From positions 46,315,593 to 46,379,592 of the forward strand of contig OY735227.1 of assembly GCA_963457665.1 (NCBI GenBank): 64,000 nt of DNA. The letters run 5' to 3'. Source of the DNA: Thysanoteuthis rhombus (Eukaryota > Mollusca > Cephalopoda > Oegopsida > Thysanoteuthidae). The notes under the pieces are model-generated. The model searched no databases. It had not been told where the DNA came from and saw only the letters and a program-made list of their open reading frames with translations. The translations under genes were made by a program, and so were the position numbers. Of the stretch, positions 12,120-23,060 are shown piece after piece (positions within the stretch are counted from its first letter, which is position 1; every line of letters starts with the position of its first letter).

Positions 12120-13260
12120 TAACTAAGGCCCATTCCAAAGGAGCATATGTTCGAGCCACTGGGAAAATCCAGAATTTCTACTAGTGATTTGTGGTGTGTG
12201 GAAGAGCCATCCATGATTGACTTGTAAAATAATTTTCTGTTCATTATACAAAACCATATCCCTTGATAAGTTTTCTGTTCATGGTTTCAATAATTCATGG
12301 TTCAGTCTTGAGAAATTTAGTGGGAATTCTGAAGGGAGTTTTGAGACTTATTGCACAAAACTGTATCATAAAAATAAGCTGTGCAGTATAAACAGAGCGT
12401 AAAAAGTTTAGGAAATCAAAAATGCATCATAATGATACTTACAATGATAATCTATTTATGTTTGCAATATGAATTCATGTGTGGATTAAACTCTCATGAA
12501 CAGGTTTGTTGAATGGTATTTTAGACATTGTATTTTTTTTTCAATTCACTGTAATCAAATTTGTTTTTTAATAGATGAAGTATTATAAATCATTATTTAC
12601 AATTTTTTTCATTTTTAGTCTACAATTTACCTTCATCTTAATATTTTTGTTGCTCTTAATGGCAACTTTTCTCAGACCGGATAAATCTTTTAAAAAAGCA
12701 ACAAAAATATTAAAATGAATGTAAATAGTGCCATAAGAAGGAGAAAAATTGTTAATGATCACTGCTCTGTTGTTTTATAAAATTCATGGTTTTCTTTTAT
12801 TAATTGTATATTGCTTTTTTGCTAGCATCTACTTTTTAACATTCTTCCAAAAGATTTTGCAATAATTAAGTATCTTCTTTGAAAGTTTAACTTTGGTTTT
12901 AACTGCAAGAAAATAGCATGAAGTTAGTTGTAAGAAAAAATTAGGAAACACCCTTGTGTACCCACAGAGGATTTCTAAGCAGATTAAGACTGTTTTTACA
13001 TTGACTAAAAGAATATTGATTCTGCTGTAATTTACGTGTCTGCCACCAAAAAATATGAAGTCAAGTTTTAAAACTTAAAATCTTACTGTATGATTTACTA
13101 TATTCATTTATTTATTTTTACATTCATAGTTTGGGAATGGTAAAATGTTTGCATTTTGTTCAAAGTACAAGATATATGAGAACTGAAAGGGTTCAAGGAG
13201 GGTCAGCAAAATCTATTCACAGATTTTTTGTGCCCTTTACCACCACAAATATCTAAGGAT
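12120..13260. repeat. Dispersed repeat shared with 41885-42500
   Basis: Same-orientation blocks match 41.9-42.5 kb: 'ttcatggttcagtcttga', 'ggtattttagacattg' and 'agtttgggaatggtaaaatg'. This copy carries extra sequence, including the inverted repeat at 12626-12725. No ORF. Probably a non-autonomous transposon remnant. Confidence 0.55.
12626..12725. repeat. Inverted repeat with 29-bp arms
   Basis: Left arm (12626-12654) and right arm (12697-12725) are reverse complements with two mismatches around the core 'aatatttttgttgct'. The 42-bp loop contains 'tcagaccggataaatc'. A related single arm occurs near 29650-29710, so this is a dispersed element. Confidence 0.75.
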
Positions 13261-13340
13261 AACTGTAATATTGAAATTCTTATAATAATAATAACAACAA
13301 CAGTTGCAATAAATAAAAATTGATAGTTATAACAATTGAA

Positions 13341-13760
13341 ACAGGCATGTAACCAATGTCTCTTGGCAACATGGTGTTTTGGGGGTGATCAATTAAAAAA
13401 TTGGAAAAAGGGGTTATCAATGGATAAGTTACTTCTCTTGCCTTCCTTCTCTGGCAACTTCATAATTCCATCCTCCTGGAACTTTTTATCTTTACCAACA
13501 TAGGTGTCTTTTGCAGGACCCCAAAACTAATTTTTTTTTTTCAAAAAGAACTCTTTAAAAACTAGAATAAAAATAGAGAACATAATAAGTGTACGTGCAC
13601 TCAGAAAATGCGAGTGAATGATCTGGGATACAAACGCTTTTCCCCCATTAAAAGTTATATATTAAAAATAATTGCTCAACCCGTCAAGGTATTGAATTTT
13701 TATCTAGAATTTCTCTGCAGGGTACTTCTCATGACCAGCCAAAACTCAGTCCATCTGGTG
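13341..13760 (+). repeat. Dispersed repeat family R1, copy 1
   Basis: Contains 'gtaaccaatgtctcttggcaa' and 'tcaatggataagttacttct', shared with the copies at 17.4, 22.0, 22.8 and 34.5 kb. No ORF. Confidence 0.7.
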
Positions 13761-13964
13761 CATACTTCCTGTTAAGAGAGATTAAATCACCCAATGGTCA
13801 AATATTCTCACCTAAAATCCCCGGCAGTATATATACAGTTGTTATGTTCTCTATGCTTATTTGATGATTGTACATGTAAGTTGATCCCATTTAAATTAGC
13901 TATATCTCACTATAGGTACATTCCACACCCTTCTTTTATGCAAATTTGATTTTATGCAAATTTA

Positions 13965-14755
13965 ATCAGCATGAAATTTGGTATCCAGCAGTATGCAACA
14001 TGACCATATTTGATGAAATTGATTTTGTCCTGACCATAGCTGCCATACTTAGATAAATATGAACCAGCAAGTACCACCTACTTTTTTTTTTATGAACCTC
14101 GCATCATGTATTAACAAAATGTGAAGTCAAACTTAGGTGATCCAACTCAGTTTCCACAGTATTAACTGTATCAAAATTTCAGATCAGGGAGTTTTATTTA
14201 GTTCCAGCTGTTCTATATCCCCAAATGTTCCAAATGAATTTCTATTTAATTTTGTGGAAATGTTAGCCATAGATTACAAATCAGTCAAGAAAATTTGGAA
14301 TGGATCCATGCACAATTATCTCTCCTTGGTCTTAGCTAACTGTACACAGCCACAAGATATCTCCCAAAGTTCTCTCTGTCCACACAATATCTCTGGAGGT
14401 TCTTGATGAATTTCAAAGAGATTTTTCATTTTAAAACAAGAGTTTATAACATTTGATTGTAAATAGCTTGAAATGACTTGCTCTGAAGCATCTGGTTGTC
14501 AACTCAGTGTAGAATTTTCTATATGACAATATACAATATGAAGATATTTGGTGAAATTTGTTCCATCCTGACCATAGCCTGGAATCAAAAATGACTGCCA
14601 TCTTCAAATCATGATGGCAGACAAACAACCATGAACCAACAAGTACCACCTACTTTTTCATCCCTATGTAATAACAAAATGTCAAGTCAAACTTAGGTGA
14701 CTCAGAGGTGTATACAGGGGCTAACCCAGTTCCTAGAGTATCTTGACTGATAATG
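13965..14755 (+). repeat. Imperfect direct duplication within an interspersed repeat
   Basis: About 13970-14175 and 14520-14755 share 'gtaccacctacttttt', 'aacaaaatgt.aagtcaaacttaggtga' and 'tcctgaccatagc'. Between them is 'atctcccaaagttctctctgtcc', resembling the repeat at 48.7-49.1 kb. ORFs here (14137-14406; 14431-14649) are inside the repeat and not recognised. Confidence 0.6.
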
Positions 14756-15590
14756 GAATATCAAAGATGATATGTTGGCCCTGTGGAGAAAACTAATTTT
14801 ATTTAGTTGTGGGTTCCCGTCTTTTAATTTGATTACATGACATTTTTGTCAGTCTTTTGAATGGTTTTAGGATTTGAGTTTTTGATTTCTTGTGTACACA
14901 TTCAATGAAATTTGTTTGAAGGATAACTTTCTGTCAAAATTTATAACATCATGAACGATATAAAGTTTCTCCACAAAGTATCCAGCCATTTTGAATATCT
15001 CAAGAATTGATTGTTCAGCCTTAATGTAATTTGACCATCAATCAGAGGAGATCTTAGTGTGCATGTGTAAACAAGCGCTCTCCAATAAGGCTACTTAGCT
15101 GGCAATCTCATTTATTTACACATTCTCTGAGTCTCTTATCACATTTTCCAAGGTTCTGACTATGCTCATAAATGTGGTTTTGCATGCCTTTTTCACTCCT
15201 ATATAATGGTTATGTAAAGGTAGGCAATTTTTAGTCGCTATGAATGAATGAATGGCTTGGCTTTGTGAGTGAAGATTGTTGGGAGAGATTACCATAGCAG
15301 TAGGATCATAGGTGGCAGGGCCTATATGTGGATTTTCCCTCCAGTCTGAGTCATGGATTTTCAAGGTGATGCCAGATAATGTCTTTAATTATAAATGAAA
15401 ATTGTGTCAAGCGTTCAAAGCTTTTTAAATGATAATGTTGTTGTGACTACCTTGATATTTTTGGTTGTTATACATAGAATATTTTACTTGTAAAATCATA
15501 GAGAATAATGCTAAAAATGAAAGATTTACCTATGTATTCGCATTTTTTGCAGATTCAATGTAAATGAAGATATGGTCATTATTGGAGGTT
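14756..15590. other. No gene recognised
   Basis: A minus-strand ORF of 82 codons (15116-15364) has no known motif and no clear splice context. It could be a chance ORF or a repeat-derived fragment. Confidence 0.4.
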
Positions 15591-15599
15591 TTCGAGACC

Positions 15600-16060
15600 C
15601 TAACCACATTGTTGTCCACCCAAGAAGCTACAAAATTTTTATGTATGATTCAAAATTAGGACATCATGTCATTTCTAGTCAATAGGAAAGGTTAAAAAGT
15701 TAGGAAAATGGGTCCCTTATGAACTGAATGAAATACTCCATATCATTTCCACAACCAACAACTTTCTGCTGACAGTGTCTAAGCTAAGAGAATTAGGATA
15801 TGAAGTCTTTCAACATCCTCTATATTTACCTGACATTTCTCCTAAAAGATTATGATCTTTTCCAGCATTTTGACCCTTATATCCATAACAATAGGCCCGA
15901 TAATAAAGTAGCCATGATTTGTGCTATTACTGAATTTGTGATCACTAAACCCCATCAATTGCATAGAGAAGGTATATCATCAGAATATTGTCAGAAAAGG
16001 TTATTGCTTCAAATGGATCATATTTTAATTAAATATTTCACCTTTAGCTTGTTTACATCA
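15600..16060 (+). pseudogene. Mariner transposase relic (plus strand)
   Basis: 'gggtcccttatgaactgaatg' encodes WVPYELNE, the mariner WVPHELT-type signature (15708-15732). Then LRELGYEVFQHPLYLPDISP matches the LPHPPYSPDL region, and the C-terminal EGISSEYCQKR... ends the domain. Frame breaks and lost catalytic residues show a dead copy. The 98-codon ORF at 15800 covers only its tail. Confidence 0.8.
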
Positions 16061-16277
16061 TTCTTCATTTTAGTATTCACAAATGACATTTCATAAGTAA
16101 CAACCTATTAGCTACAGAGGCTGATAGACCTGCTCGTGAGTGACTTAAGATTCTACAATTGGCCTTTCTTTATTTCGAAGTGCCAAATTTGGTACTATAA
16201 AAATCAAAGCTCTGTTCAACTTTATTTGTACCTTAAATCAATTCCCAGTTACAATAGGTTAATGAAGCAATGTCTTC

Positions 16278-16282
16278 AATTT

Positions 16283-16330
<48 letters not shown>

Positions 16331-16335
16331 TTGCA
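16278..16335. repeat. (GT)n microsatellite
   Basis: gtgtgt tract with short gtat interruptions at its ends. Confidence 0.95.
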
Positions 16336-16372
16336 GTTCTCCAACCATCCAGATCTGAACAGCCAGCTGGCT

Positions 16373-16572
16373 GAGGTGTAGTTGGGAGGTGGTAGGGTTA
16401 TTTCAAACTCTCTAGGCCCCCAAGTGGGGGGGTCCAAAAGCTTTATAGATAGTTGTTCACCTACTGTATTTCTATTTACAAATCTCACTAATTTTTGGAA
16501 GGAGTCCCCTCAAGGAGGCAAGTGTCCCCTTCTCCCTTGGGTTCCCGAATCTCTAGCTATGTCTCTGCTACC
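16373..16572. mobile_element. MITE-like element, copy 4
   Basis: Left end 'gctgaggtgtagttggg', right end 'tctctagctatgtctctgc', degenerate inverted copies. The interior '..gggggggtccaaaagcttt' and 'agtcccctcaaggaggcaag' parallel copy 3. ORFs crossing it are not genes. Confidence 0.6.
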
Positions 16573-17215
16573 AAAAAACACGTGAAGAGATGAATTCATT
16601 TTTGTGGATTAGCTGAAATGACAAGTGACAAGCATCATACTCATATAAGGTATTGCAGTTGGGAAAAAGAGTAGCTGTAGCAGCAGTAGTAATAGTCAAC
16701 ATAGTAGCAATAGTAGATGTAACGCATAAAATGGCAGTACAAGTTGTTGTAAGGAGGGAAGGGGCAGCGATTTTAAAGAAGAGTTATTTTAGAAGACAGA
16801 ATAAAATGAGCAGCAACGATTCTGTCAGGCATACTTGTGGGCGATCAATATGATTTATCACTCGAACTATCAATGAATTTTTGAATGGTGGATTTTTGCT
16901 CCTAATTATGGTGAACATCGGTTCAATCAATTTTGGGCCTTATCAATTAAATTTAAGAGCTTTAGTGATCACCAATTACTATGAAGAGTCAAAGTTAATT
17001 GGTTATTATTGTTGATAGTGGTTTTATTTGTAATAGTGATACTACTATTACCATCAGATCCCACGGATATACATCATTTCAATTTAGAAATAAACACAGA
17101 GAAATTTATTTATTGAAAAAAGAAAAAGATCAGAAAACTTATAATTTTATACTTTGAAATACAGTTGGTGTTTGAGTTGGACTAGTGTCCTCATCTTGGT
17201 CGGTAAAATCACAAG

Positions 17216-17248
17216 GTTTCGGCCATTACCCCCTCTGGCCTTCTTCAG
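17216..17248 (-). ncRNA. Hammerhead-ribozyme-like core
   Basis: Minus strand reads CTGAAGA, then AGGCC, a 12-base loop, GGCC, then GAAAC. That is the hammerhead order CUGANGA / stem II / GAAA with a self-complementary GGCC stem II. A CTTG/CAAG pair can form stem III, but the expected NUH site is unclear and stem I was not found. I see it as a possible Penelope-like-element-associated ribozyme relic, not a proven one. Confidence 0.35.
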
Positions 17249-17364
17249 ATGTCTACCATAGTTGGTAACGTTCAATGATTGGGTTGGGTAATGCCATACA
17301 CGCTCATTTAGAGTGAGAGGCAGACAAGCTACATCTCAAGGACTAATTAAACAAAACTGAAACA

Positions 17365-17560
17365 GGTTTGGTTAGTCACTCAATAAAAACTGTCACGTGA
17401 CCAATGTCTTTTGGCAGCATACCATGTAAGGAGTAATTAATCAAAAAAATGAGAAAAAGGGATGACTAACGAATAAGTTATTTCTCGCACCTTTTGTTGG
17501 ATCACTAAATAATTTGAATTTCAAAAGACAAATGTGATTACAGCTAGGCACAAACGAGGA
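17365..17560 (+). repeat. Dispersed repeat family R1, copy 2
   Basis: 'ggttagtcactcaataaaaa', 'tcacgtgaccaatgtctttt' and 'ggcagcatacc' lead into a diverged '..gaataagttatttctc'. Same orientation as the other copies. Confidence 0.75.
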
Positions 17561-18690
17561 ACCAATTTAACATCAATTCATATCGTAGACTGTCAAACCA
17601 TTACTAAAAACCTGTTTACGGTTGGAATTTAGATAAAACAAAAAAAAAATGTGTGCCAAAGGAGACACATTCAGCTTTTATTTTTACACTATTTCCTTTT
17701 TAATTGTAATACCAGTTATAATATTAGTAGTAATTCAGGCTCCCCTCGTCACAACACAGGTGTTGGGGGCCAAGGAAGTCAATCACATTATGTCTGAACT
17801 ATCAAAATAACCCCTATTATTACAATGTATGTAAAATTCCTGTATTTATATATTTACATCAATGACTCAAGGATAAGACACAAACTCACAATACTTATGT
17901 AAGAGACAAGTTTTTAACACATATTTCTAATGATTTGACACCTTGTGAAAGAGCTAAAAATATGAATGAATAGAATTACACATAAACAAGCTGTAAAGGA
18001 AAACAATCTTGAATGTTGAACTTCCAAAAGATCAAAATTTTTTCACTTGATTGTATTGCATAAATGGTCAAAAAATAGAAAAATTCATAGATGATACAAC
18101 TTTAGTTGCTCACACAGAGGTGGCCCTTTGTAAAGGCTTGACCATACTTCATTAACCTGTTCTCCGACAGAAGTATTACCCATCTTTTTTTCTTCATTGG
18201 CTTTACTGAGTTTGAAGCAGTCTAAGACTTTCATTGGTTGAGTTTCATTCTCTGATGGTAACTTAGACAAAGAGATATACCAAGGTTCTTCAAAGTATAG
18301 GTCCCAATCCATTACTGGGTCACAAGGTCCTACTGACAAGGTCACAGGTTCATAATAAATGAATAGATAAAGACTTAGTGAGAAAAAATATTGGTGACTT
18401 GTAGAATGATTAAGATTTGAAGTATAAATTTATCAAATGATCTCATTAATACCTTTGCCACCAATAATTTATTTGTTAAACTATTAGATCATAAACCTGA
18501 GTAGTCTTGACATGGTCGAAAAATGACATTAAAGGTTTCATGAAAGGTAATGGATGGTAGACAATATACAATTCTTTAAAGACACAATTCTGTAAAATGG
18601 TCCTCTTTTCAATTGTATTAAGTTCATGCCCCACCCCTGAGATAAAATGGATCATTTATTATATGTCAGTGGCTCATGAGGTTATGGCAT
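17561..18690. other. Mostly unassigned; one unrecognised 86-codon ORF
   Basis: A minus-strand ORF at 18085-18345 encodes an 86-residue acidic, mixed-composition peptide with no low-complexity bias. A possible acceptor (cttgtcag) lies just upstream of its second codon triplets. I do not recognise the sequence; it may be a lone exon, a transposon fragment or chance. The rest of the stretch shows nothing. Confidence 0.35.
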
Positions 18691-18699
18691 AAAATCTAA

Positions 18700-19170
18700 C
18701 TGGAATGTGATTGAAAAAGGTTTGAAGAACCCTAACATAGACAACAGAGTGGCAAAGGCAAACAAAGCCTTTGGTAGATAGTAACAAGTGTCCGGAGTAA
18801 CAAGAACTTCATGAAAGACACAAAAATAAGAGTCCACTAGGTTATAGTGCTGTCTACCCTTCCTCATGGGACTGAATCCTGAGTCATATACCAGTGCCAC
18901 CTACAACTCCTCAGATATTTCCCTAAGTGTTGCCTTCATATCATCTACAATGTGTGCTTGAATAACTTCATCACAAACACTGGAGATAGCCATGGCACAA
19001 ACATTGAAGCTATACTGCAAAAGGTTAATCTGTGCTCAGCAGTCCATGTGACAGGATGGAAGACTGGTTGCCAGGTCTTCTCCTACAACTTCTGTGAAAA
19101 AACTTGTGTGTCCCATGTGGTTCTCACCGGCCATTGGCAAACCTGCAACACTTGTGGAATCCTCACCTAA
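18700..19170 (+). pseudogene. Non-LTR retrotransposon (LINE) reverse transcriptase 3' end relic
   Basis: Plus-strand reading frames give NPNIDNRVAKANKAFGR, then TKIRV / LLYGSE-like and QRCL..I-like debris, then NIEAILQKVNLCSA, in the order found at the C-terminal end of LINE reverse transcriptases. Stops and frameshifts are frequent. A fragment of the same region occurs inverted at 24258-24350. Confidence 0.65.
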
Positions 19171-19288
19171 ATCATGGCTTTGTAATAGTAGCTATGTATA
19201 TATATATACATAGTTATCATTTTTTGAGGGTTGAGTTACCTATTTATGAAGAGTGTTCAATATTGGGAATCGAGCATATGTAAATAGA

Positions 19289-19347
19289 TATACACAGAAA
19301 ATTCAGTGTTTTGCAGCAACCATGAAGCACTGGATTTTCTGTGTATA
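19289..19347. repeat. Hairpin with 20-bp arms
   Basis: 'tatacacagaaaattcagtg' (19289-19308) and 'cactggattttctgtgtata' (19328-19347) are inverted copies with one mismatch and a 19-base loop. A (tatc)n tract follows to 19381. Confidence 0.75.
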
Positions 19348-19348
19348 A

Positions 19349-19380
<32 letters not shown>

Positions 19381-19381
19381 A
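19349..19381. repeat. (TATC)n microsatellite
   Basis: About eight copies of a tetranucleotide next to the hairpin. Confidence 0.9.
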
Positions 19382-19490
19382 TTTATATGTTTATGTAAAC
19401 AATAAAGAATGAGATAGACACAGGAGTAAGAGTGTATAAAGACTTTGTTTATCAATTAATTAATCCATAAATGAATTAATTGGTGTGCTA

Positions 19491-19521
19491 CACATATTTT
19501 GGGAAGTGTACCCATCTTCAG
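19491..19521 (-). ncRNA. Degenerate hammerhead-like motif at 3' end of Penelope-like element
   Basis: Minus strand CTGAAGA, TGGG, loop TACACTT, CCCA, AAA. A TGGG/CCCA stem II lies behind a CUGANGA box; the expected GAAA reads AAAA, as a single CpG-decay change would give. It lies about 400 bases past the endonuclease stop codon of the element on the same strand, where Penelope-like elements are known to carry hammerhead motifs. Confidence 0.35.
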
Positions 19522-19920
19522 TAGCGTGTGGTATGTGTGTGTGTGTGTACCTTTCAGCGGTTGAAAGATTTCCATAGAAAATAAATTTAACATCAGATGT
19601 TTTGCTTCAGAAACAAAAATTGAAATCAAGGAAAGGGATCCCTTTAGGATAATTAAGATGTGTAGGACTTTGTACTCTTCGTGATGAAGTCTGTGTGGGT
19701 CTGTGGCTGGATAAGTTAATAGCAGCAGTAGTCAGTCTTGGAGAGACCATAAGATATCAGGGTGGTAGGATAGTGGTTTAGTATTAGATTGTGTGGGTAG
19801 GTTGGGGATAGTACAGATGGTGGGGTGATGAGGTCAAGGAACTTCATATGTGGAATCCTTACTGGTCATGGAAAGTCTGCTGGCTCTGAGTTGTACTAAT
19901 GAAATACCATACTAATGTTT

Positions 19921-20595
19921 TTATAGGTAAGGGTCTGTGTAACTGTGTAAAGTTCCCAATATACATGAAGGCAGGTAGACTGTAGATGTGAGGTTGTTAT
20001 TAGTGGGAAGATTATATTGGAGATCTGTGTGGTTACAGTCGTTAGATTTAGCGTTAAGTCCATTTGGTAAGAGAGTTCCAAGTTTGTTAATTAATGTATC
20101 TTCATGTCTTTCTATAATTTTTGTTATGTCTGAGGGTGCATTTTTTTCTATTTTTTCAATGATTGTGAATCTAGCATCAGTGGCAGAATTAAGTCTAGGG
20201 GTGTGGAAGTGTAGTTTTACAGGGAGTGTACTGGGATGCTTGGGTGATTTGATTCTGTGTCTAATGTTGAATTGCCACTCTGAGTAACCTATGTATTGTA
20301 ATTTGCATCTATTGCACTCTAGGAAGTATATTGTCTTTACTATGACAGTTAGAGATAGAGTTATGGTATATGTAGAAAGTCTTCTGGTGATAGAGCTAGT
20401 GAAGGTGTTGGTGTACTCAAGGTGGTTGCAGCATAAACTATTTCTTTTGTTGCACGGTTATATTCCATCTCTTATTGATTGTATGTGCAAGGGTCGGAGT
20501 GTGTTGATGAAGGTGGTTATAAGTGGTATATGGTCAGGTTTATTTTCGTTAGAGAGTGTAAGGGTTTCTCCTCTGGGTATTGTAGGTGGCCTTTT
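19921..20595 (-). CDS. Penelope-like element, GIY-YIG endonuclease part (ORF of 224 codons)
   Basis: A continuous minus-strand frame with no internal stop. Order: an N-terminal Cys/His cluster region (YPCNKRNSLCCNH) followed by EYTNTFTSS; the GIY-YIG nuclease core ending its first strand with YFLECNRCKLQYIGYSEWQF; and, further on, an ERHEDTLINKLGTL segment. These features are typical of the endonuclease of Penelope-like retroelements. It lacks its own start because the frame is broken from the reverse transcriptase upstream. An intact frame of this length suggests a fairly young insertion. Confidence 0.8.
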
Positions 20596-21157
20596 TCATT
20601 TTATTTTTATTTAGTGAATATCCTCATTTAGTGAAATGTTGTAGTAGGTTGTATTCATGTCTGTTGATCAAATTCTCATAATTCTAGGTGTTTATGAAAA
20701 TGGTTGTTTTTTTCCAGGTGTTTGGGCTGGGCCAATTTAGAGTGAAGATAGGTTTGAGTATCTGTGGATTTAGTGTAGACAGTGGTTTGGAGGTTTCTAT
20801 TAATATCTATGTATATGTGGATGTTTAGGAAAGCTATAGAGTCAGTAGATGTCACATAATCAAATTTTATATTTGTGCAAAGAATTTCTGTAGTTTGGCA
20901 TCTCCAGTGAATATAAAAAGAATGTCATCTATACAACTGACGTAGAAGATGCAGTTTTTATCTACCTCTGGGTATGTACAAGTCTCTTTGAATTTTCCCA
21001 AGAAGATGTTAGCATAGGAGGGAGCAACTACTGTGCCCATGGTACAGCCTTTCATCTGGAGGAAGTGTCTATTATTGAAGTTGAAGCTACATGTATGTAT
21101 ATATGTGGATGAATGTATTAGAGAGAGATTATAGTTCAAACAACTTATACTTTTCAT
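20596..21157 (-). pseudogene. Penelope-like element, reverse transcriptase C-terminal part
   Basis: The 96-codon frame at 20867-21157 has LQMKGCTMGTVVAPSYANIF (RT motif B region) and CIDDILFIF (catalytic DD motif). Below 20867, after a frame change, fragments TTVYTKSTDTQTYLHSK match the segment after the palm in this family. The N-terminal RT is missing or unrecognisable above 21160, so the copy is 5'-truncated and has at least two frame breaks. Confidence 0.8.
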
Positions 21158-21295
21158 GTAATTAAATGTCTGTCAAAAATCGATTCAAGTCACTTTTACA
21201 AATGAATGCATGTTACCCATTCTTATTTAGTAAAAAAATTAGAACAAAAAACTACATGAACAACGAATGTAACTGAGAACCATAAGTTATCCCTT

Positions 21296-21340
21296 GCCAT
21301 GGGGATCAGGAATGCCAGAGGGGGTAACATGTGCTAAATG
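21296..21340 (+). repeat. Diverged copy of the 17.2-kb hammerhead-like region
   Basis: 'tgccagagggggtaacatg' matches the stem II loop segment of the motif at 17216-17248, in opposite orientation. The CTGAAGA and GAAAC boxes have decayed. Confidence 0.4.
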
Positions 21341-22034
21341 ATAAAAACTATAAATTTTATACCATAAACCTTTTGATGAACAAACACTTAACCATTCCTA
21401 AATTGTAAATATACAAATAAATAAATGAATAGAATGAAGCATACAGCAAAAAGAATATTCAGTTGAATAACAAAAACATTTATTTCATAAAATTACTGTA
21501 CAGTGAATTGGAAAACAAATTTATATCTCTAAAAATTCATCTGACTGATTCATAAGTGCAAACAAGTTCAAGCTTTCAACCACTATCATCTCTTGGTTTA
21601 TATTATCTAAATAGATAATTTTCAGTTGATAACTTATAGATCAAAAGTTCCTGACATTTTTATCAAAACATATCACATCTTTGTCAAATATCCGTGGTAG
21701 TTGTTATAAATATGGCTGCATTTATGAGATCTTGAACTTTTTATATTTTCTCTATGTATTTCCAACAATGCTTTGTTTGTGGTTGGCTACAAAAGGCCCC
21801 CAAATATTCCCATCAAATCATTAAAGACTGAACCAAGAATCATCAAAACCTGCAAATAGCAAAAGGTGACTGTACTACTTAATTAACAAACAAGAATCTA
21901 TTCTATTTTATCAATATTCCGATTTTTGATGCTCATCTTCCAAACAGAATGAGGGTATGCAAATATTGATTATCTTTCGACAAGTAGGTCTCTCAAAGGT
22001 ATTTTCATTCTTGATCTTTCAGAAGAAAAAGAAC
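21341..22034. other. No gene recognised
   Basis: AT-rich, no motif or repeat placed. Confidence 0.4.
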
Positions 22035-22460
22035 ACAGGTCTAGTTACTCTTTCAATAGAAACCACCACATTATCAACATCTTTTGGTAGGATACTGTGT
22101 TGAGGGTGATCAATCAAAAAATTGGAAAAAGAGATAATCAATGGATAAGTTACTTCTCTCACCTTTTGGTGGGCAGTGATCACTTAAAAAGTCCAAATTT
22201 TCAAAAAACAAGCATGAATGCTGCAAGACCCAAACTAAGCTACTAATTAGCATAAACTTACTTTGCAAATCAAACACCTCCCTAAAAACCTATTTGGGAA
22301 GATTCTCTAAGAACAAAAATAGCATTATTCTGGACATGATAAGGAGTGAATATTTAAATTTTCAGCCCTCAAGCTCTCTTGGTGCTGCCTGTGCATGTGA
22401 TGCATCTATAGCCAGCCAAACCAAAATTAAAGACACCAATGTTCACAGTTTTGGTTAACT
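22035..22460 (+). repeat. Dispersed repeat family R1, copy 3 (longest)
   Basis: Starts 'acaggtctagttactctttc', has 'acatcttttggtaggatact' and 'aatggataagttacttctct', then extends through 'aaattttcagccctcaagct' and 'gttcacagttttggttaac'. It gives the fullest view of the family, about 430 bp. Confidence 0.75.
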
Positions 22461-22814
22461 GATTCTGACAGAATTGGTTCAAAACTTGCAACTTTGTTTA
22501 TACAATTTTTGATAGCATTTGTCAATATTTGTTTTTAAAATAAAACTATTTGTTTCCAATTGATTTTCCAACTTAATCCCAATCAAACGTCTGAAACCAA
22601 ATTGGTAATAATTGGATAGAGAATGAAAAAAAACATATTGTCAAAAATACAATATGATTCATTGTAAAATAAAAAAGTTATAAATATATGTATGAAATGT
22701 AGACAATAATTATGAACACAGTATTGTTTGTTTTCCTTCTTTTTTCTCTCTCTATCTTCTCTTTCTTTCTTGGACTTTCTTTCTTCATCTCCAGAATTGA
22801 TTTAAAAAAGGTAT

Positions 22815-23060
22815 AACAGGTCTGGTTAGTCATTCAGTAGAAGCCATCACGTGACCAATACCTTTTGGCAGCATATTGTGTTAGGAGTGATCAACTGAAG
22901 GTAGGAAAAAAATTTTGTAGGTGTAATAAGAGGTACTTGTTTAAATTTTCAGTCCTCTACCTTCATTGATGCAACCTATATACACAATAAATACCCAGCT
23001 AGACCAACTTTGAAACTGAAGAAACCTATACTGATGTTGAAAGTTTTGGTTTACGGTTTC
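22815..23060 (+). repeat. Dispersed repeat family R1, copy 4, internally deleted
   Basis: Head 'acaggtctggttagtcattc' and 'atcacgtgaccaataccttt' jump directly to the tail 'aaattttcagtcctctacct' and 'gaaagttttggttta'. Compared with copy 3, about 180 bases of the middle are missing. Confidence 0.7.
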
